Source: Parahaliea aestuarii (GTDB lineage: Bacteria > Pseudomonadota > Gammaproteobacteria > Pseudomonadales > Halieaceae). Taken from it: 64,000 nt of DNA. Both the position numbers and the translations under genes were made by a program. Location: contig NZ_VRYZ01000003.1 in assembly GCF_008064635.1 (NCBI RefSeq), positions 310,001-374,000 of the forward strand, read 5' to 3'. Shown one piece after another: positions 7,468 through 16,270 of the stretch. How positions within the stretch are numbered: position 1 is the stretch's first letter; each line of letters begins with the position of its first letter. Under the pieces are notes generated by a model that saw nothing but the letters and a program-made list of their open reading frames with translations, was not told the origin of the DNA and ran no database searches.

Positions 7468-8739
7468 ATGAGCGTCACACAATTGGATACCGTGGTGATC
7501 GGCGCCGGCGTGGTCGGCACCTGCATCGCCGAGCGCCTGCAGCAGCAGGGTGAGCACGTGGTGCTGCTGGATCGCGCGGGCGTTGGCGAGGGCTGCTCCA
7601 GCGGCAATGCCGGGCACTTCGCCACCGATGTCGTATTGCCCCTGGCCAACCCCCAGACCCTGCTGGGCCTGCCAAAGATGCTGCTGGACCCGATCGGCCC
7701 CCTCAGTCTGCGCTGGTCCTACCTGCCGCGCATGACACCCTGGTTGCTGCGTTTTGGCCTGGCGGCCCTGCCCGGGCCGGCGCGGCAGACCACGCTGGCA
7801 CTGCGGGCGCTGAACAGCCGCTCCATCGAGAGCTTTGAGCGCCTGTTTGCCCGCACCGGCCTGCAGGACCTGATGATCAAGCGTGGTGCGCTGACCGTCT
7901 ATGAGTCCGCCGCCAGCCGCGATCAACACCGCGCCACTGTTGCCCTGCTGCGCGAACACGGCGTGGTGGTCGAGGGCATGAGTGGTGACGAGCTGCGCGC
8001 CATGGAGCCGGCCCTGGCGCAAACCGTACACAGCGGCCTGTTTTTCCCCAATACCGCCCACACGGTCAATCCCCTGCGCCTGACCCAGGCCCTCGCCAAC
8101 TGCCTCACCGCGGCCGGAGGAGAAATACGCAGTGGTGAGGCCGGTGATGTGCGCAGCCTGGTACCCATGGGGGAGGGCGTGGAGCTCGCTTTGGGCAGCG
8201 GTGAACGCCTGCAGGCGCGCCGCGCCGTAGTCTGCGCCGGCGCCTTCAGCGCCCGCCTGCTCAAGTCGCTGGGTCTGCGCGTACCGCTGGAGACCGAGCG
8301 CGGCTACCACCTGATGCTGCCGGACCCGGCGGCAGAGCTGTCGCGCCCGGTCACCTCGCACGAGCGCTCTTTCGTGATGACCCCGATGGAACACGGCCTG
8401 CGCCTGGCCGGCACGGTGGAACTGGCCGGTCTGGAGGCAGAGCCGGACTACCGCCGCGCCGACATCCTGCTGGAGCACGCCGGGCATCTGCTGCAGAACC
8501 TGTCCGGTGCCGGCGCCAGCCGCTGGATGGGCTTCCGCCCCTCGCTGCCGGATTCCCTGCCCGTGATCGGCGCCGCCCCGGGCATGCCCCAGTTGATGCT
8601 GGCCTTTGGTCACCAGCACCTGGGCCTGACCCAGGCGGCAATCACTGCCGAGATGGTGTCCGACCTGGTGGCCGGCCGGCGCCCGGAGGTCGACCCGCAT
8701 CCCTACCGGATCGAGCGCTTCCGCGGTGCGCGGGGCTGA
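7468..8739 (+). CDS. D-amino acid (cis-4-hydroxy-D-proline) dehydrogenase, FAD-dependent, DadA-like
   Basis: This 423-residue FAD oxidoreductase opens with the dinucleotide-binding motif VVIGAGVVG and has the DAAO-family SSGNAGHFA segment, an ERGYH motif in the middle and a C-terminal GFRPSLPDSLPVIG ending. Inferred role: oxidation of cis-4-hydroxy-D-proline, made by the epimerase, to 1-pyrroline-4-hydroxy-2-carboxylate, passing electrons to the respiratory chain. I start it at the ATG at 7468, eight codons inside the longest frame, because this places the FAD motif at the usual distance from the N-terminus. It is transcribed divergently from the dehydratase and together with the amidohydrolase downstream. 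It has a single subunit, unlike the heteromeric pseudomonad hydroxyproline dehydrogenase. Confidence 0.85.
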   Translation: MSVTQLDTVVIGAGVVGTCIAERLQQQGEHVVLLDRAGVGEGCSSGNAGHFATDVVLPLANPQTLLGLPKMLLDPIGPLSLRWSYLPRMTPWLLRFGLAALPGPARQTTLALRALNSRSIESFERLFARTGLQDLMIKRGALTVYESAASRDQHRATVALLREHGVVVEGMSGDELRAMEPALAQTVHSGLFFPNTAHTVNPLRLTQALANCLTAAGGEIRSGEAGDVRSLVPMGEGVELALGSGERLQARRAVVCAGAFSARLLKSLGLRVPLETERGYHLMLPDPAAELSRPVTSHERSFVMTPMEHGLRLAGTVELAGLEAEPDYRRADILLEHAGHLLQNLSGAGASRWMGFRPSLPDSLPVIGAAPGMPQLMLAFGHQHLGLTQAAITAEMVSDLVAGRRPEVDPHPYRIERFRGARG

Positions 8740-8778
8740 AGTGCCTGTGTTTCAGGCATCCCACCAACCATAAGGACG

Positions 8779-10260
8779 ATGAGCCACATGCCGATCAAGA
8801 GAGCGGTACTCACACTGGTTGCCCTGCTGCTGCCCCTGGCGGTTCGCGCCGAGTCGCTGGCCATCGTCGGCGCCACAGTGATCGATGGCAATGGCGGCAA
8901 GCCCCTGCGCAATGCCACGCTGCTGGTGGAGGGCGAGCGCATCGCCGCGCTGGGCAACAAGGCCGACATCGAAGTGCCGCCGGGTGTGCGTGTTATCGAT
9001 GGTAGCGGCAAGTACCTGCTGCCGGGCTTTGTCGACAGCAATGTGCACGCCTCGGTCTACGGCAATTCCCGCCGTCGCGAGACAGTCACCAAGTACCATC
9101 ACCGCAGCGAGGAGCTGATCGAGGAGTTCGTGCAGCTCCAGCTCAAGCACGGCGTGACCACCATCCGCGACAGCTACGGTGCGCTCATTCCCCTGATGGC
9201 GGTGCGCGACCGTATCGCGGCCGGCGAGCTGACCGGCCCGCGCATGCTGGTGGCCGGCAACATCCTCGGCTGGGGCGGGCCCTTCTCCATGACCTTCTCG
9301 CTGATGCAGGAGTCCGAGCTCACCCTGTTCCAGCAGCAGTGGAACGACTATATCGCCCAGGACAGCGGCGAGGAGCTGATGGACATGGAGCCTGAGCAGT
9401 TGCGGCAGGCGGTGAACGCCTACCTCGACAAGGGCCCCGATTTCATCAAGTACGGCGGCACCAGCCATTTCAATGTGCCCTCGCTGATCGGCTTTTCGCC
9501 CCGCGCGCAGAAGGTCATTGTCGATGCTGGTCACGCCCGCAATATGGTGGTGGAAACCCATTCCACCAGCCCCGAGGGGCTGAGGCTGTCGGTGGAGGCG
9601 GGTATCGACCTGATCCAGCACCCGGAAATGCTGACCCGCAACTACTCCGGTGAATTGCTGCAGCTGGTCATCGACAGGGGCGCTCTCTGCGCCATGCGCC
9701 CCAATGTCTACACCGGCCCTGTCTGGCAGGACCATCTCGCCAGGCGGCAGGCCGCCATCGAGGCGCAAGCGGAACTGCCGCCGCCGCGCACCTCCGCCGA
9801 ACGGCGCCAGCGCGAGGCGCAGCAGGGTCGCTGGCTGCAGATCCAGAGAGACAATGCCCTGCGCCTGATCGAGGCCGGTTGCCCGGTCACCATCGCCACC
9901 GACAACTACCAGGGCAGTGCGCCGGAGTTTCGCAAGGAGCCGAAGAACCCCAACCAGGAGCCCGGCATCGGCAGCCTGATCGCTATAGAAGGGCTGGTGG
10001 AACTGGGTATGAGCGAGTCCCGGGCGCTGGTAGCGGCCACCCGTAACGGTGCCCGGGCGGCGCGCATGCTGGAGGACATCGGCACCCTGGAAGTAGGCAA
10101 AATCGCCGACATGGTGCTGCTTGAGGCCGACCCGCTGCGGGATATTCGCAACATCCGCAGGCAGTCCGCGGTATTTGCCCGCGGTCGCCAGATCGATACT
10201 GCCAGCCTGCCGCGGCAGGCCATTTTTTCGGCGCCGGCCGGCCAGTTGATGGACCACTGA
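8779..10260 (+). CDS. exported metal-dependent amidohydrolase, possible prolidase-like enzyme
   Basis: This 493-residue protein has an N-terminal signal peptide (KRAV, hydrophobic stretch, cleavage near VRAES). The urease-type amidohydrolase fold is recognisable: an N-terminal strand sandwich with VIDGNGG, GKYLLPGFVD, a candidate carbamylated Lys224 in FIKYGG, His261 in VETHSTS, His281 in IQHPE, and an Asp in TIATDN. The usual HxH metal pair after PGFVD reads Asn88-Val-His90 here, so one metal ligand is altered. The gene lies between the dehydrogenase and the regulator, which suggests it releases hydroxyproline or proline from imidodipeptides in the periplasm. The substrate is unproven. AAGGA upstream fits a start at 8779 or at the ATG at 8788. 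Confidence 0.72.
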   Translation: MSHMPIKRAVLTLVALLLPLAVRAESLAIVGATVIDGNGGKPLRNATLLVEGERIAALGNKADIEVPPGVRVIDGSGKYLLPGFVDSNVHASVYGNSRRRETVTKYHHRSEELIEEFVQLQLKHGVTTIRDSYGALIPLMAVRDRIAAGELTGPRMLVAGNILGWGGPFSMTFSLMQESELTLFQQQWNDYIAQDSGEELMDMEPEQLRQAVNAYLDKGPDFIKYGGTSHFNVPSLIGFSPRAQKVIVDAGHARNMVVETHSTSPEGLRLSVEAGIDLIQHPEMLTRNYSGELLQLVIDRGALCAMRPNVYTGPVWQDHLARRQAAIEAQAELPPPRTSAERRQREAQQGRWLQIQRDNALRLIEAGCPVTIATDNYQGSAPEFRKEPKNPNQEPGIGSLIAIEGLVELGMSESRALVAATRNGARAARMLEDIGTLEVGKIADMVLLEADPLRDIRNIRRQSAVFARGRQIDTASLPRQAIFSAPAGQLMDH

Positions 10261-10294
10261 GGCAACTTCCCCCAATCCGCCTATGGGTCCAGCC

Positions 10295-10334
10295 TCCGGG
10301 CCGCGGGTGCCTGGCACTCCCGGCCCGGATTTTT
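10295..10334 (+). terminator. rho-independent terminator after the amidohydrolase
   Basis: TCCGGGCCG and CGGCCCGGA form a perfect 9-bp stem around a 17-nt loop, followed by TTTTT. It separates the dehydrogenase-amidohydrolase unit from the GntR regulator gene. Confidence 0.8.
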
Positions 10335-10387
10335 ATGAGTACAATGCTGCGTTATCGCCCGTGGCAGCCCAGGAACCGCGCAACACC

Positions 10388-11254
10388 ATGACCATTGCCG
10401 ATCAGATCAAGGCCGACCTGGCCACTCACCTGCACCGGGGCGATAACGGCCTGCCCTGCAAGCTCACCCTCGATGCGCTCGCCAGGCATTACGGAGTGAG
10501 CATGACGCCGGTGCGCAATGCGGTGGAAGACCTGGTGGAGGCTGGCGCCATCCTGCGGCTGGACAACGGCCGCCTTGCCCCCGGCAAGGTCAACCGCCGC
10601 ACCCTGGCGGCGCTGGTGCGACAGCCCTCGCCAGCCAGCACGCAGCAGAACCTGGAAGAGGCGGTGCGGCGGGAAGTGGTCCAGCGCTCCCTGCGCCAGG
10701 ACGGGGATTTCCTGCGCGAGCAGGCTACCGCGGAGAAGTTCGACACCGGGCGCACCGCGGTGCGGCAGATTTTTTCGCGCCTGGCCGGCGCCGGCATGCT
10801 GGAGCACGTTCCCCGGCGCGGCTGGCGGGTCAAACCCTACAACGCCGAGGATACGCTGGATTACCTGGTGGTGCGGGAGTCACTGGAACTGAAGGCGCTG
10901 GACCTGGCGCGGCCGTATCTGGTGGCGGCGGACCTGGAGCGGATGCTGGCGGCCAACCAGCCTGGCCTTGGCAGTGCGCCGCGTCTGAATGACGACATGC
11001 ACGACTACTGGATCGACCGCTGTGGCAACCGCTATATCCAGGAGTTCTTCGCCCGCTACAGCGTGTTCTACAACACCCTGTTCAATTCCGCGGTGCTGGA
11101 TGAGGATACCAAGCGTGACATGGCGGTTGAGCACTGCGATATTGTCGAGGCCCTGCTGCAGAAGGACTGGCGCGGCGCCCGCCGCGCCCTGTCGCGCCAC
11201 ATCGGCGACCAGCAGGACAATGTGGAGCGGATGATCGCCGCGCTGCGGGACTGA
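10388..11254 (+). CDS. GntR-family regulator with two winged-helix domains and an FCD domain
   Basis: This 288-residue protein is probably the regulator of the hydroxyproline genes. Residues 25-66 form one winged helix-turn-helix (LTLDALARHYGVSMTPVRNA, then the wing ending LAPG). Residues 95-150 form a second one (AEKFDTGRTAVRQIFSRLAG, then EHVPRRGWRV). Residues 155-285 are an all-helical FCD ligand domain with RESLELKALDLAR and C-terminal metal-site-like histidines (AVEHCDIV, SRHIGDQ). Standard FadR/FCD regulators carry only one winged helix. The ATG at 10388 was chosen because the longer frame reads through the upstream terminator. The ligand is likely a hydroxyproline-derived pyrroline or keto acid (inference). 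Confidence 0.85.
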   Translation: MTIADQIKADLATHLHRGDNGLPCKLTLDALARHYGVSMTPVRNAVEDLVEAGAILRLDNGRLAPGKVNRRTLAALVRQPSPASTQQNLEEAVRREVVQRSLRQDGDFLREQATAEKFDTGRTAVRQIFSRLAGAGMLEHVPRRGWRVKPYNAEDTLDYLVVRESLELKALDLARPYLVAADLERMLAANQPGLGSAPRLNDDMHDYWIDRCGNRYIQEFFARYSVFYNTLFNSAVLDEDTKRDMAVEHCDIVEALLQKDWRGARRALSRHIGDQQDNVERMIAALRD

Positions 11255-11527
11255 TCATTCCGCCGGGGGCACGTAGCCCTCGGCCTGGTCGTACTCCTGG
11301 CCGGAAAAGAACTTGTCCATTTCACCCTGCAGGTATTTGCGCGCCTGCGGATCCACCAGGCTCAACTGCTTTTCATTGATCAGCATGGTCTGGTGGGCCT
11401 GCCATTCCTGCCAGGCCTGTTTCGACACATTCTCGAAAATATCCTGCCCCTTGGGGCCGGGGTAGGGCGGTGCGTCGAGGCCTTCCAGATCCTGTTGGTA
11501 CTTGCGGCAAAAAACGGTGCGGGACAT
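11255..11527 (-). CDS. yggX: probable Fe(2+)-trafficking / oxidative-damage protection protein
   Basis: This 90-residue protein matches the YggX family in length and motifs: MSRTVFC at the N-terminus with the conserved Cys7, then [26 protein letters not shown] and a C-terminal QGEMDKFF. YggX protects iron-sulfur proteins against oxidation. Here it follows mutY by 36 bp on the same strand. The mutY-yggX pair is widespread in gammaproteobacteria and fits MutY being an Fe-S enzyme. Its stop abuts the stop of the convergent regulator gene. Confidence 0.95.
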   Translation of the reverse strand: MSRTVFCRKYQQDLEGLDAPPYPGPKGQDIFENVSKQAWQEWQAHQTMLINEKQLSLVDPQARKYLQGEMDKFFSGQEYDQAEGYVPPAE

Positions 11528-11563
11528 GGGTTTGATCCTGAGTTGGTGCGCTCGCGGGAGCGG

Positions 11564-12613
11564 TCAGAGGCTGGCCAGCAGTCTGGCCACCGGGGCGGCA
11601 AGGCCCACCCGGGCGGGTTGCGCCCTGTTATACCAGAGCTGTCCTTCACTGGCCATGACAGCCGCCGGCGTCGCCGGCAGTTGCGCCACCACCGGGGTGA
11701 TGTCCAGGTGATAGTGGCTGAAGGTGTGGCGAAAGGGGTCGCTAACGCTGAGCGCTGTCGGTTCCAGCCCCCAGAGGTCGATGCAGTGGCGCTTGCACGC
11801 GGCGCTGTCGCTGAGTTCGGGGAAGCACCACAGGCCACCCCAGATACCGTTGGCCGGGCGCTGCCGGAGGTACACTTCGCCGCTGGCGGCCACGGCAATC
11901 AGCATGGTGGTCTGCTTCACGGGCAGGGCCTTTTTCGGCTTGCGGCCGGGGAACTCGGCCTGGCGGCCGCTGGCAGCGGCGGCGCAATCTGCCGCCACCG
12001 GGCAATCGTCGCAGCGGGGTTTGCTGCGCGTGCACAGCGTGGCGCCGAGATCCATGATGGCCTGGGTGTAGTCCGCGCTGCGCGCGTCGGGGGTGAACGT
12101 CTCGGCCACCTGCCACAGCGCCCGGTGCACCGCCGTCTGTCCCGGCCAGCCGCCGATCTCGCGATGTCGGGCCAGTACACGCTTCACGTTGCCATCGAGA
12201 ATCACCGCGCGCTGGCCGAAAGCAATGCTGACGATGGCGCCGGCCGTGGAACGCCCGATACCCGGCAGGCTTTCCAGCGCTTCGACGCTGGCGGGGAAGT
12301 CGCCGCCGTGCTGGTCGCAAACCTGTTGCGCCGCCCGGTGCAGGTTGCGAGCCCGGGCGTAGTAACCGAGTCCGGTCCACAGGTGCAGCACATCGTCGAT
12401 AGGCGCCGCGGCCAGCGCCTGCACGGTGGGGAAGGTCGCCATAAAGCGTTCAAAGTAGGGGATGACGGTTTTCACCTGGGTCTGCTGCAGCATGATTTCC
12501 GACACCCAGACCCGGTAGGCGCTGGTATTGCCCTGCCAGGGCAGATCGTGGCGGCCGTGCCGGTCGAACCAGTCGAGCAGGCGGGGGGCGAAATCGGGAT
12601 TGGGCGGTGTCAC
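11564..12613 (-). CDS. mutY: A/G-specific adenine DNA glycosylase
   Basis: This 349-residue enzyme removes adenine mispaired with 8-oxoguanine. The helix-hairpin-helix [12 protein letters not shown] is followed by catalytic Asp in [11 protein letters not shown]. The [4Fe-4S] ligands fall in the pattern C-x6-C-x2-C-x5-C ([17 protein letters not shown]). A C-terminal NUDIX-like 8-oxoG recognition domain follows ([17 protein letters not shown]). The frame extends 63 codons further upstream, but that part is proline-rich and unlike MutY. I therefore use the GTG at 12613, which gives the family length. No strong ribosome binding site is visible there. The gene is co-transcribed with yggX. Confidence 0.95.
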   Translation of the reverse strand: MTPPNPDFAPRLLDWFDRHGRHDLPWQGNTSAYRVWVSEIMLQQTQVKTVIPYFERFMATFPTVQALAAAPIDDVLHLWTGLGYYARARNLHRAAQQVCDQHGGDFPASVEALESLPGIGRSTAGAIVSIAFGQRAVILDGNVKRVLARHREIGGWPGQTAVHRALWQVAETFTPDARSADYTQAIMDLGATLCTRSKPRCDDCPVAADCAAAASGRQAEFPGRKPKKALPVKQTTMLIAVAASGEVYLRQRPANGIWGGLWCFPELSDSAACKRHCIDLWGLEPTALSVSDPFRHTFSHYHLDITPVVAQLPATPAAVMASEGQLWYNRAQPARVGLAAPVARLLASL

Positions 12614-12876
12614 AGTGGCGCTGGCATCCGGTTTGGTGGTGGGCGGGGACGGTAACTGCCGATAGCGCCGCGGGTCAATCTCTGGCGCGGGGCTTCCCTT
12701 GCAACGCACTTGGTGCGATGCTCGCCTTTCCGCCGGCGGTGCCGTCTTGGCCCTGGCCCCGGTGGGTCCGAAATACCCAATCCCGACATGCGCAAATTCC
12801 ACGGCAGCCCCGCTGTCGCGATGCCGCTCGGGGCGAACAAATGCAACGCGCCACTGGCGCCAGAGGTAGATACATC

Positions 12877-13290
12877 ATGCAGACCAGGCCAGCCATTACG
12901 GTTTCTTCCCTCGATGTCGAGCGGCTGGAGCGCCTGATGGCCACCCTTGATGTCGCCGCCCTGCCGGGCATTGATGCCCTGCAGGAAGAGCTGGACCGCG
13001 CCGAAATGGTGGAGCCGCTGGAAGTGCCCGCCACACTGGTGACGATGAATTCCACCGTGCGCTTTCGCGAGCTGTCCAGCGGCAGGGAGTTCTGCCGCAC
13101 CCTGGTTTACCCGGGTGGCGGTGATGCCTCTGTCGATACCGTGTCTGTTTTCGCGCCGGTCGGCAGCGCCCTGCTGGGACTCAGCGAGGGCGACGAGATC
13201 GACTGGCCAAAACCGGGCGGCGGCCAGCTGCGCGTGCGGATTCTCAATGTGGTGTACCAGCCCGAGCGCGCCGGCGAGCTGCATCGCTGA
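12877..13290 (+). CDS. rnk: Rnk-type nucleoside diphosphate kinase regulator (GreA/GreB C-terminal domain)
   Basis: This 137-residue protein has an N-terminal helical hairpin (SSLDVERLERLM, then LEEL-type helix) and a GreA/B-like FKBP-fold domain (VTMNSTVRFRE, LVYPGG, SVFAPVGSALLGLSEGDEI). Rnk proteins bind RNA polymerase in the secondary channel region and influence nucleoside diphosphate kinase and alginate levels in pseudomonads. The ATG at 12877 follows AGAGGT by about 9 nt. The 263 bp between it and mutY on the left hold its promoter region; I could not pick one clear promoter there. Confidence 0.9.
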   Translation: MQTRPAITVSSLDVERLERLMATLDVAALPGIDALQEELDRAEMVEPLEVPATLVTMNSTVRFRELSSGREFCRTLVYPGGGDASVDTVSVFAPVGSALLGLSEGDEIDWPKPGGGQLRVRILNVVYQPERAGELHR

Positions 13291-13371
13291 CCGCGATAGT
13301 CCATTTGGGGGAAGCCGGGCCCGCGCACTGGCGCTATGCTTCCCCGTTTTTTGATACTGGAGAATAAGATC

Positions 13372-14139
13372 ATGGCAAGACTGGAAGGAAAAGTAGCCCT
13401 TGTAACCGGCGCCGCCCGCGGCATGGGCGAGGCCACAGCGCGCCTGTTGGTGGAGCAGGGTGCGAAGGTGGTGCTGGCGGACATTCTCGATGAGGTCGGC
13501 CAGAAAGTGGCCGACGATCTCGGCGAATCCGCTATCTATGTTCACCTGGACGTGACCGACAAGGCCCAGTGGCAGGCCGCCGTGGAAGCTGCCGGCCAGT
13601 TGGGGCAGCTGAATGTGCTGGTAAACAACGCCGCGGTGCTGATCCACAAGACCATCATGGATACCACCGAAGACGACTTCATGTTCGTCACCCGCATAAA
13701 CCAGCTGGGGGTGTTTCTGGGCATGCAGTCGGTGTTCGAGGCGATGAAGGCGGCCGGCGGCGGTTCCATCATCAACATCTCCTCCATCGATGGCCTGCAG
13801 TCCAAGAACTCCCTGCTGGCCTACACCGCCAGCAAATGGGCGGTGCGCGGCATGACCAAGACCGCGGCGCTGGAAATGGGCAAGTACAACATCCGCGTGA
13901 ACAGCGTGCACCCGGGCGGTGTCTATACCGACATGCACGGCAAGGACTTCATGACCCGGGAGCAGGCCGACGCCGGCTACAGCTGGCAGGCATTGCCGCG
14001 AGTGGGTATGCCCCGCGAGGTGGCCGCGGTGACGGCTTTCCTGGCTTCCGATGAAGCGAGCTATAGCACCGCTTCCGAGTTCAAGGTCGACGGCGGCTGG
14101 AACGCCGGCGCCATCAACGAGATGCTGCCGCAGCTCTGA
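13372..14139 (+). CDS. short-chain dehydrogenase/reductase (SDR), substrate unknown
   Basis: This 255-residue classical SDR has the cofactor motif TGAARGMG, NNAA for the central sheet, catalytic Ser in ISSIDG and the YxxxK pair in YTASKWAV. Asp after the second strand (VVLADI) favours NAD(H) over NADP(H). It resembles 3-alpha(20-beta)-hydroxysteroid dehydrogenase and 3-oxoacyl-ACP reductase-like enzymes; the substrate cannot be read from the sequence. The ATG at 13372 follows GGAG by 9 nt. A strong terminator follows it, so it forms a single-gene unit before the his genes. Confidence 0.8.
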   Translation: MARLEGKVALVTGAARGMGEATARLLVEQGAKVVLADILDEVGQKVADDLGESAIYVHLDVTDKAQWQAAVEAAGQLGQLNVLVNNAAVLIHKTIMDTTEDDFMFVTRINQLGVFLGMQSVFEAMKAAGGGSIINISSIDGLQSKNSLLAYTASKWAVRGMTKTAALEMGKYNIRVNSVHPGGVYTDMHGKDFMTREQADAGYSWQALPRVGMPREVAAVTAFLASDEASYSTASEFKVDGGWNAGAINEMLPQL

Positions 14140-14151
14140 TACCACCACGTC

Positions 14152-14177
14152 GCCCCTGCGCATGCAGGGGCTATTTT
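14152..14177 (+). terminator. rho-independent terminator after the SDR gene
   Basis: GCCCCTGC and GCAGGGGC form a perfect 8-bp stem around a GCAT loop, followed by TATTTT. It lies 12 bp after the SDR stop. Confidence 0.85.
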
Positions 14178-14231
14178 CCGGCGTGCCGAACATTCGTCAC
14201 CCGGGAATCTGTCGGCCCCGCCCGCTTTTGC

Positions 14232-14237
14232 TATAAT
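14232..14237 (+). promoter_or_regulatory. sigma-70 -10 box of the hisBHAF operon
   Basis: TATAAT lies 52 bp upstream of the hisB ATG and is followed by CGCCCGCCTTTTTT. The -35 region is weak. The same -10/GC-rich/T-run layout recurs at 35549, 45712 and 47835. Confidence 0.55.
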
Positions 14238-14289
14238 CGCCCGCCTTTTTTGGCAAAGCTGCCCCACAATCCCCGGATTGGAGATCACA

Positions 14290-14883
14290 ATGGCCGAGCG
14301 CAAGGCAACGGTTAGCCGCAATACCCTGGAGACCCAGATCACCGTCACGGTGAACCTGGACGGCTCCGGCCAGGCGAAATTTGACACCGGTGTGCCCTTC
14401 CTGGAGCACATGATGGACCAGATTGCGCGTCACGGAATGATGGACATCGAAGTGGACGCCAAGGGCGACAACCACATCGACGATCACCACACTGTGGAAG
14501 ACATCGGCATCACCCTCGGCCAGGCCCTCGCCAAAGCCGTGGGCGACAAGAAGGGCATCCTGCGCTACGGCCACGCCTATGTACCGCTGGACGAGGCCCT
14601 GTCGCGGGTGGTGGTGGACTTCTCCGGCCGCCCCGGCCTGGAGTTTCACGTGCCCTTTACCCGGGCTGCCATCGGCGCCTTCGATGTCGACCTGTTCCAC
14701 GAGTTCTTCCAGGGCTTCGTCAATCACGCCAATGTCACCCTGCACGTGGACAATCTGCGGGGAGCCAACAGCCACCACCAGGCCGAGACCGTGTTCAAGG
14801 CCTTCGGCCGTGCGCTGCGTATGGCCCTGTCCATGGATCCGCAAATGGCCGGCATCACCCCCTCCACCAAGGGAGTGCTGTAA
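14290..14883 (+). CDS. hisB: imidazoleglycerol-phosphate dehydratase
   Basis: This 197-residue monofunctional HisB carries out the sixth step of histidine synthesis and lacks the phosphatase domain found in E. coli. The metal-binding repeats are clear: [15 protein letters not shown] and DDHHTVED in the first half, then DLFHEFF and [10 protein letters not shown] in the second. GGAG lies 8 nt before the ATG at 14290; a slightly longer frame from 14278 would include that site. It is the first gene of hisB-hisH-hisA-hisF. Confidence 0.97.
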   Translation: MAERKATVSRNTLETQITVTVNLDGSGQAKFDTGVPFLEHMMDQIARHGMMDIEVDAKGDNHIDDHHTVEDIGITLGQALAKAVGDKKGILRYGHAYVPLDEALSRVVVDFSGRPGLEFHVPFTRAAIGAFDVDLFHEFFQGFVNHANVTLHVDNLRGANSHHQAETVFKAFGRALRMALSMDPQMAGITPSTKGVL

Positions 14884-14889
14884 GCCGTC

Positions 14890-15540
14890 ATGAGCCAGCG
14901 CGTTGCGGTCATCGATTACGGCATGGGCAACCTGCACTCGGTGGCCAGCGCCCTGTCCCATGTGGGCGCCGCCGAAGTCCAGGTCACCTGTGACCTGGAA
15001 GCCATTCGCGCCGCCGACCGGGTGGTGTTCCCGGGGGTGGGTGCCATCCGCGACTGCATGGCGGAAATCCGCCGCCTGAAATGCGATGAACTGCTGGCGA
15101 CGGCCCTCACTGAGCAGCGCAAGCCGGTGCTGGCCATCTGCGTGGGCATGCAGGCCCTGATGAGCCGCTCCGAGGAAAACGGCGGTGTGGACTGCCTGGA
15201 TATCATTCCCGGCCAGGTGCGGCACTTTGGCAGTTCGCAAACCGGCGCCGCCGGCGAGCGTCTCAAGGTGCCCCATATGGGCTGGAACGAAGTAAAGCAG
15301 ACCGGGAACCACCCCCTGTGGGCCGGCATCCCCGACAACAGCCGCTTCTACTTCGTACACAGTTACTACGTGCACGCCGATAACCGCGCCCTGCAGGCCG
15401 GCGCCCTGCACTACGGGGTGGAAGCCGACGCCGCCCTCGCCACCGACAACCTGTTCGCTGTGCAGTTTCACCCGGAAAAGAGCCACACCGCCGGGCTGCA
15501 ACTGCTGCGCAATTTCCTGGAGTGGAACCCCGCATGCTGA
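14890..15540 (+). CDS. hisH: imidazole glycerol phosphate synthase, glutamine amidotransferase subunit
   Basis: This 216-residue class I glutamine amidotransferase supplies ammonia to HisF. It has the nucleophile Cys in LAICVGMQ and the His-Glu pair in QFHPEKS. Cys-His-Glu is the complete catalytic triad. The YGMGNLHS start and PHMGWNEV are diagnostic of HisH. It begins 6 bp after hisB. Its TGA overlaps the hisA start, implying translational coupling. Confidence 0.97.
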   Translation: MSQRVAVIDYGMGNLHSVASALSHVGAAEVQVTCDLEAIRAADRVVFPGVGAIRDCMAEIRRLKCDELLATALTEQRKPVLAICVGMQALMSRSEENGGVDCLDIIPGQVRHFGSSQTGAAGERLKVPHMGWNEVKQTGNHPLWAGIPDNSRFYFVHSYYVHADNRALQAGALHYGVEADAALATDNLFAVQFHPEKSHTAGLQLLRNFLEWNPAC

Positions 15541-16268
15541 TCATCCCCGCCATCGACCTCAAAGACGGCCAGTGCGTGCGCCTGCGCCAGGGCCTGATGG
15601 ACGACTCCACGGTGTTCTCCGACGATCCGGTCGCCGTGGCTGCCCGCTGGGTGGACGCCGGTTGCCGCCGCCTGCACCTGGTGGACCTGAACGGCGCCTT
15701 TGCCGGCACCCCGGTGAACGGCGAGGTGGTGACCGCCATCGCCGCGGCCTGGCCGCAGTTGCCGATCCAGATCGGCGGCGGCATCCGCGACCTGGAGACC
15801 ATCGAGCACTATGTGAAGGCCGGGGTCAGCTACGTCATCATCGGCACCAAGGCAGTGAAGGAGCCGGCTTTTGTCCTTGAAGCCTGTCGTGCCTTCCCCG
15901 GCAAGGTGATTGTCGGCCTGGATGCCAAGGACGGCCTGGTGGCCACCGATGGTTGGGCGGAAGTGTCCGGGGTCAAAGCCACCGATCTCGCCAAACAGTT
16001 CGAGAGCGACGGCGTGTCCGCCATCGTCTACACCGACATCGCCCGCGACGGCATGATGCAGGGTGTGAACGTGGAAGCCACCGTGGCCATGGCACAAGCC
16101 TCCAGCATTCCGGTGATCGCCTCCGGCGGCATTACCAACATGGATGACATCCGCGCCTTGAACGCCGTGGCTCACGAGGGCATCTGCGGCGCCATCACCG
16201 GCCGCGCCATCTACGAGGGCACCCTCGACGTGGCCGAGGCCCAGAAACTCTGCGACGAGGCCGCCTGA
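15534..16268 (+). CDS. hisA: ProFAR isomerase (phosphoribosylformimino-AICAR-P isomerase)
   Basis: This 244-residue TIM barrel begins [17 protein letters not shown], with the catalytic Asp in AIDLKDG. It has phosphate-binding glycine motifs IQIGGGIRD and IASGGITN, and a second catalytic Asp in TDIARDGM. The ATG at 15534 lies inside the last codons of hisH (ATGCTGA overlap). The enzyme makes the substrate of HisHF, whose genes flank it. Confidence 0.97.
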   Translation: MLIIPAIDLKDGQCVRLRQGLMDDSTVFSDDPVAVAARWVDAGCRRLHLVDLNGAFAGTPVNGEVVTAIAAAWPQLPIQIGGGIRDLETIEHYVKAGVSYVIIGTKAVKEPAFVLEACRAFPGKVIVGLDAKDGLVATDGWAEVSGVKATDLAKQFESDGVSAIVYTDIARDGMMQGVNVEATVAMAQASSIPVIASGGITNMDDIRALNAVAHEGICGAITGRAIYEGTLDVAEAQKLCDEAA

Positions 16269-16270
16269 CC

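Noticed and set aside
8752..10317. Minus-strand frame of 521 codons opposite the amidohydrolase
   Set aside because: Antisense to a gene with a signal peptide and metal-site motifs; no recognisable protein features of its own.
12614..12802. N-terminal extension of MutY to an ATG at 12802
   Set aside because: The extra 63 residues are proline-rich and unlike MutY, while the family length fits a start at the GTG at 12613.
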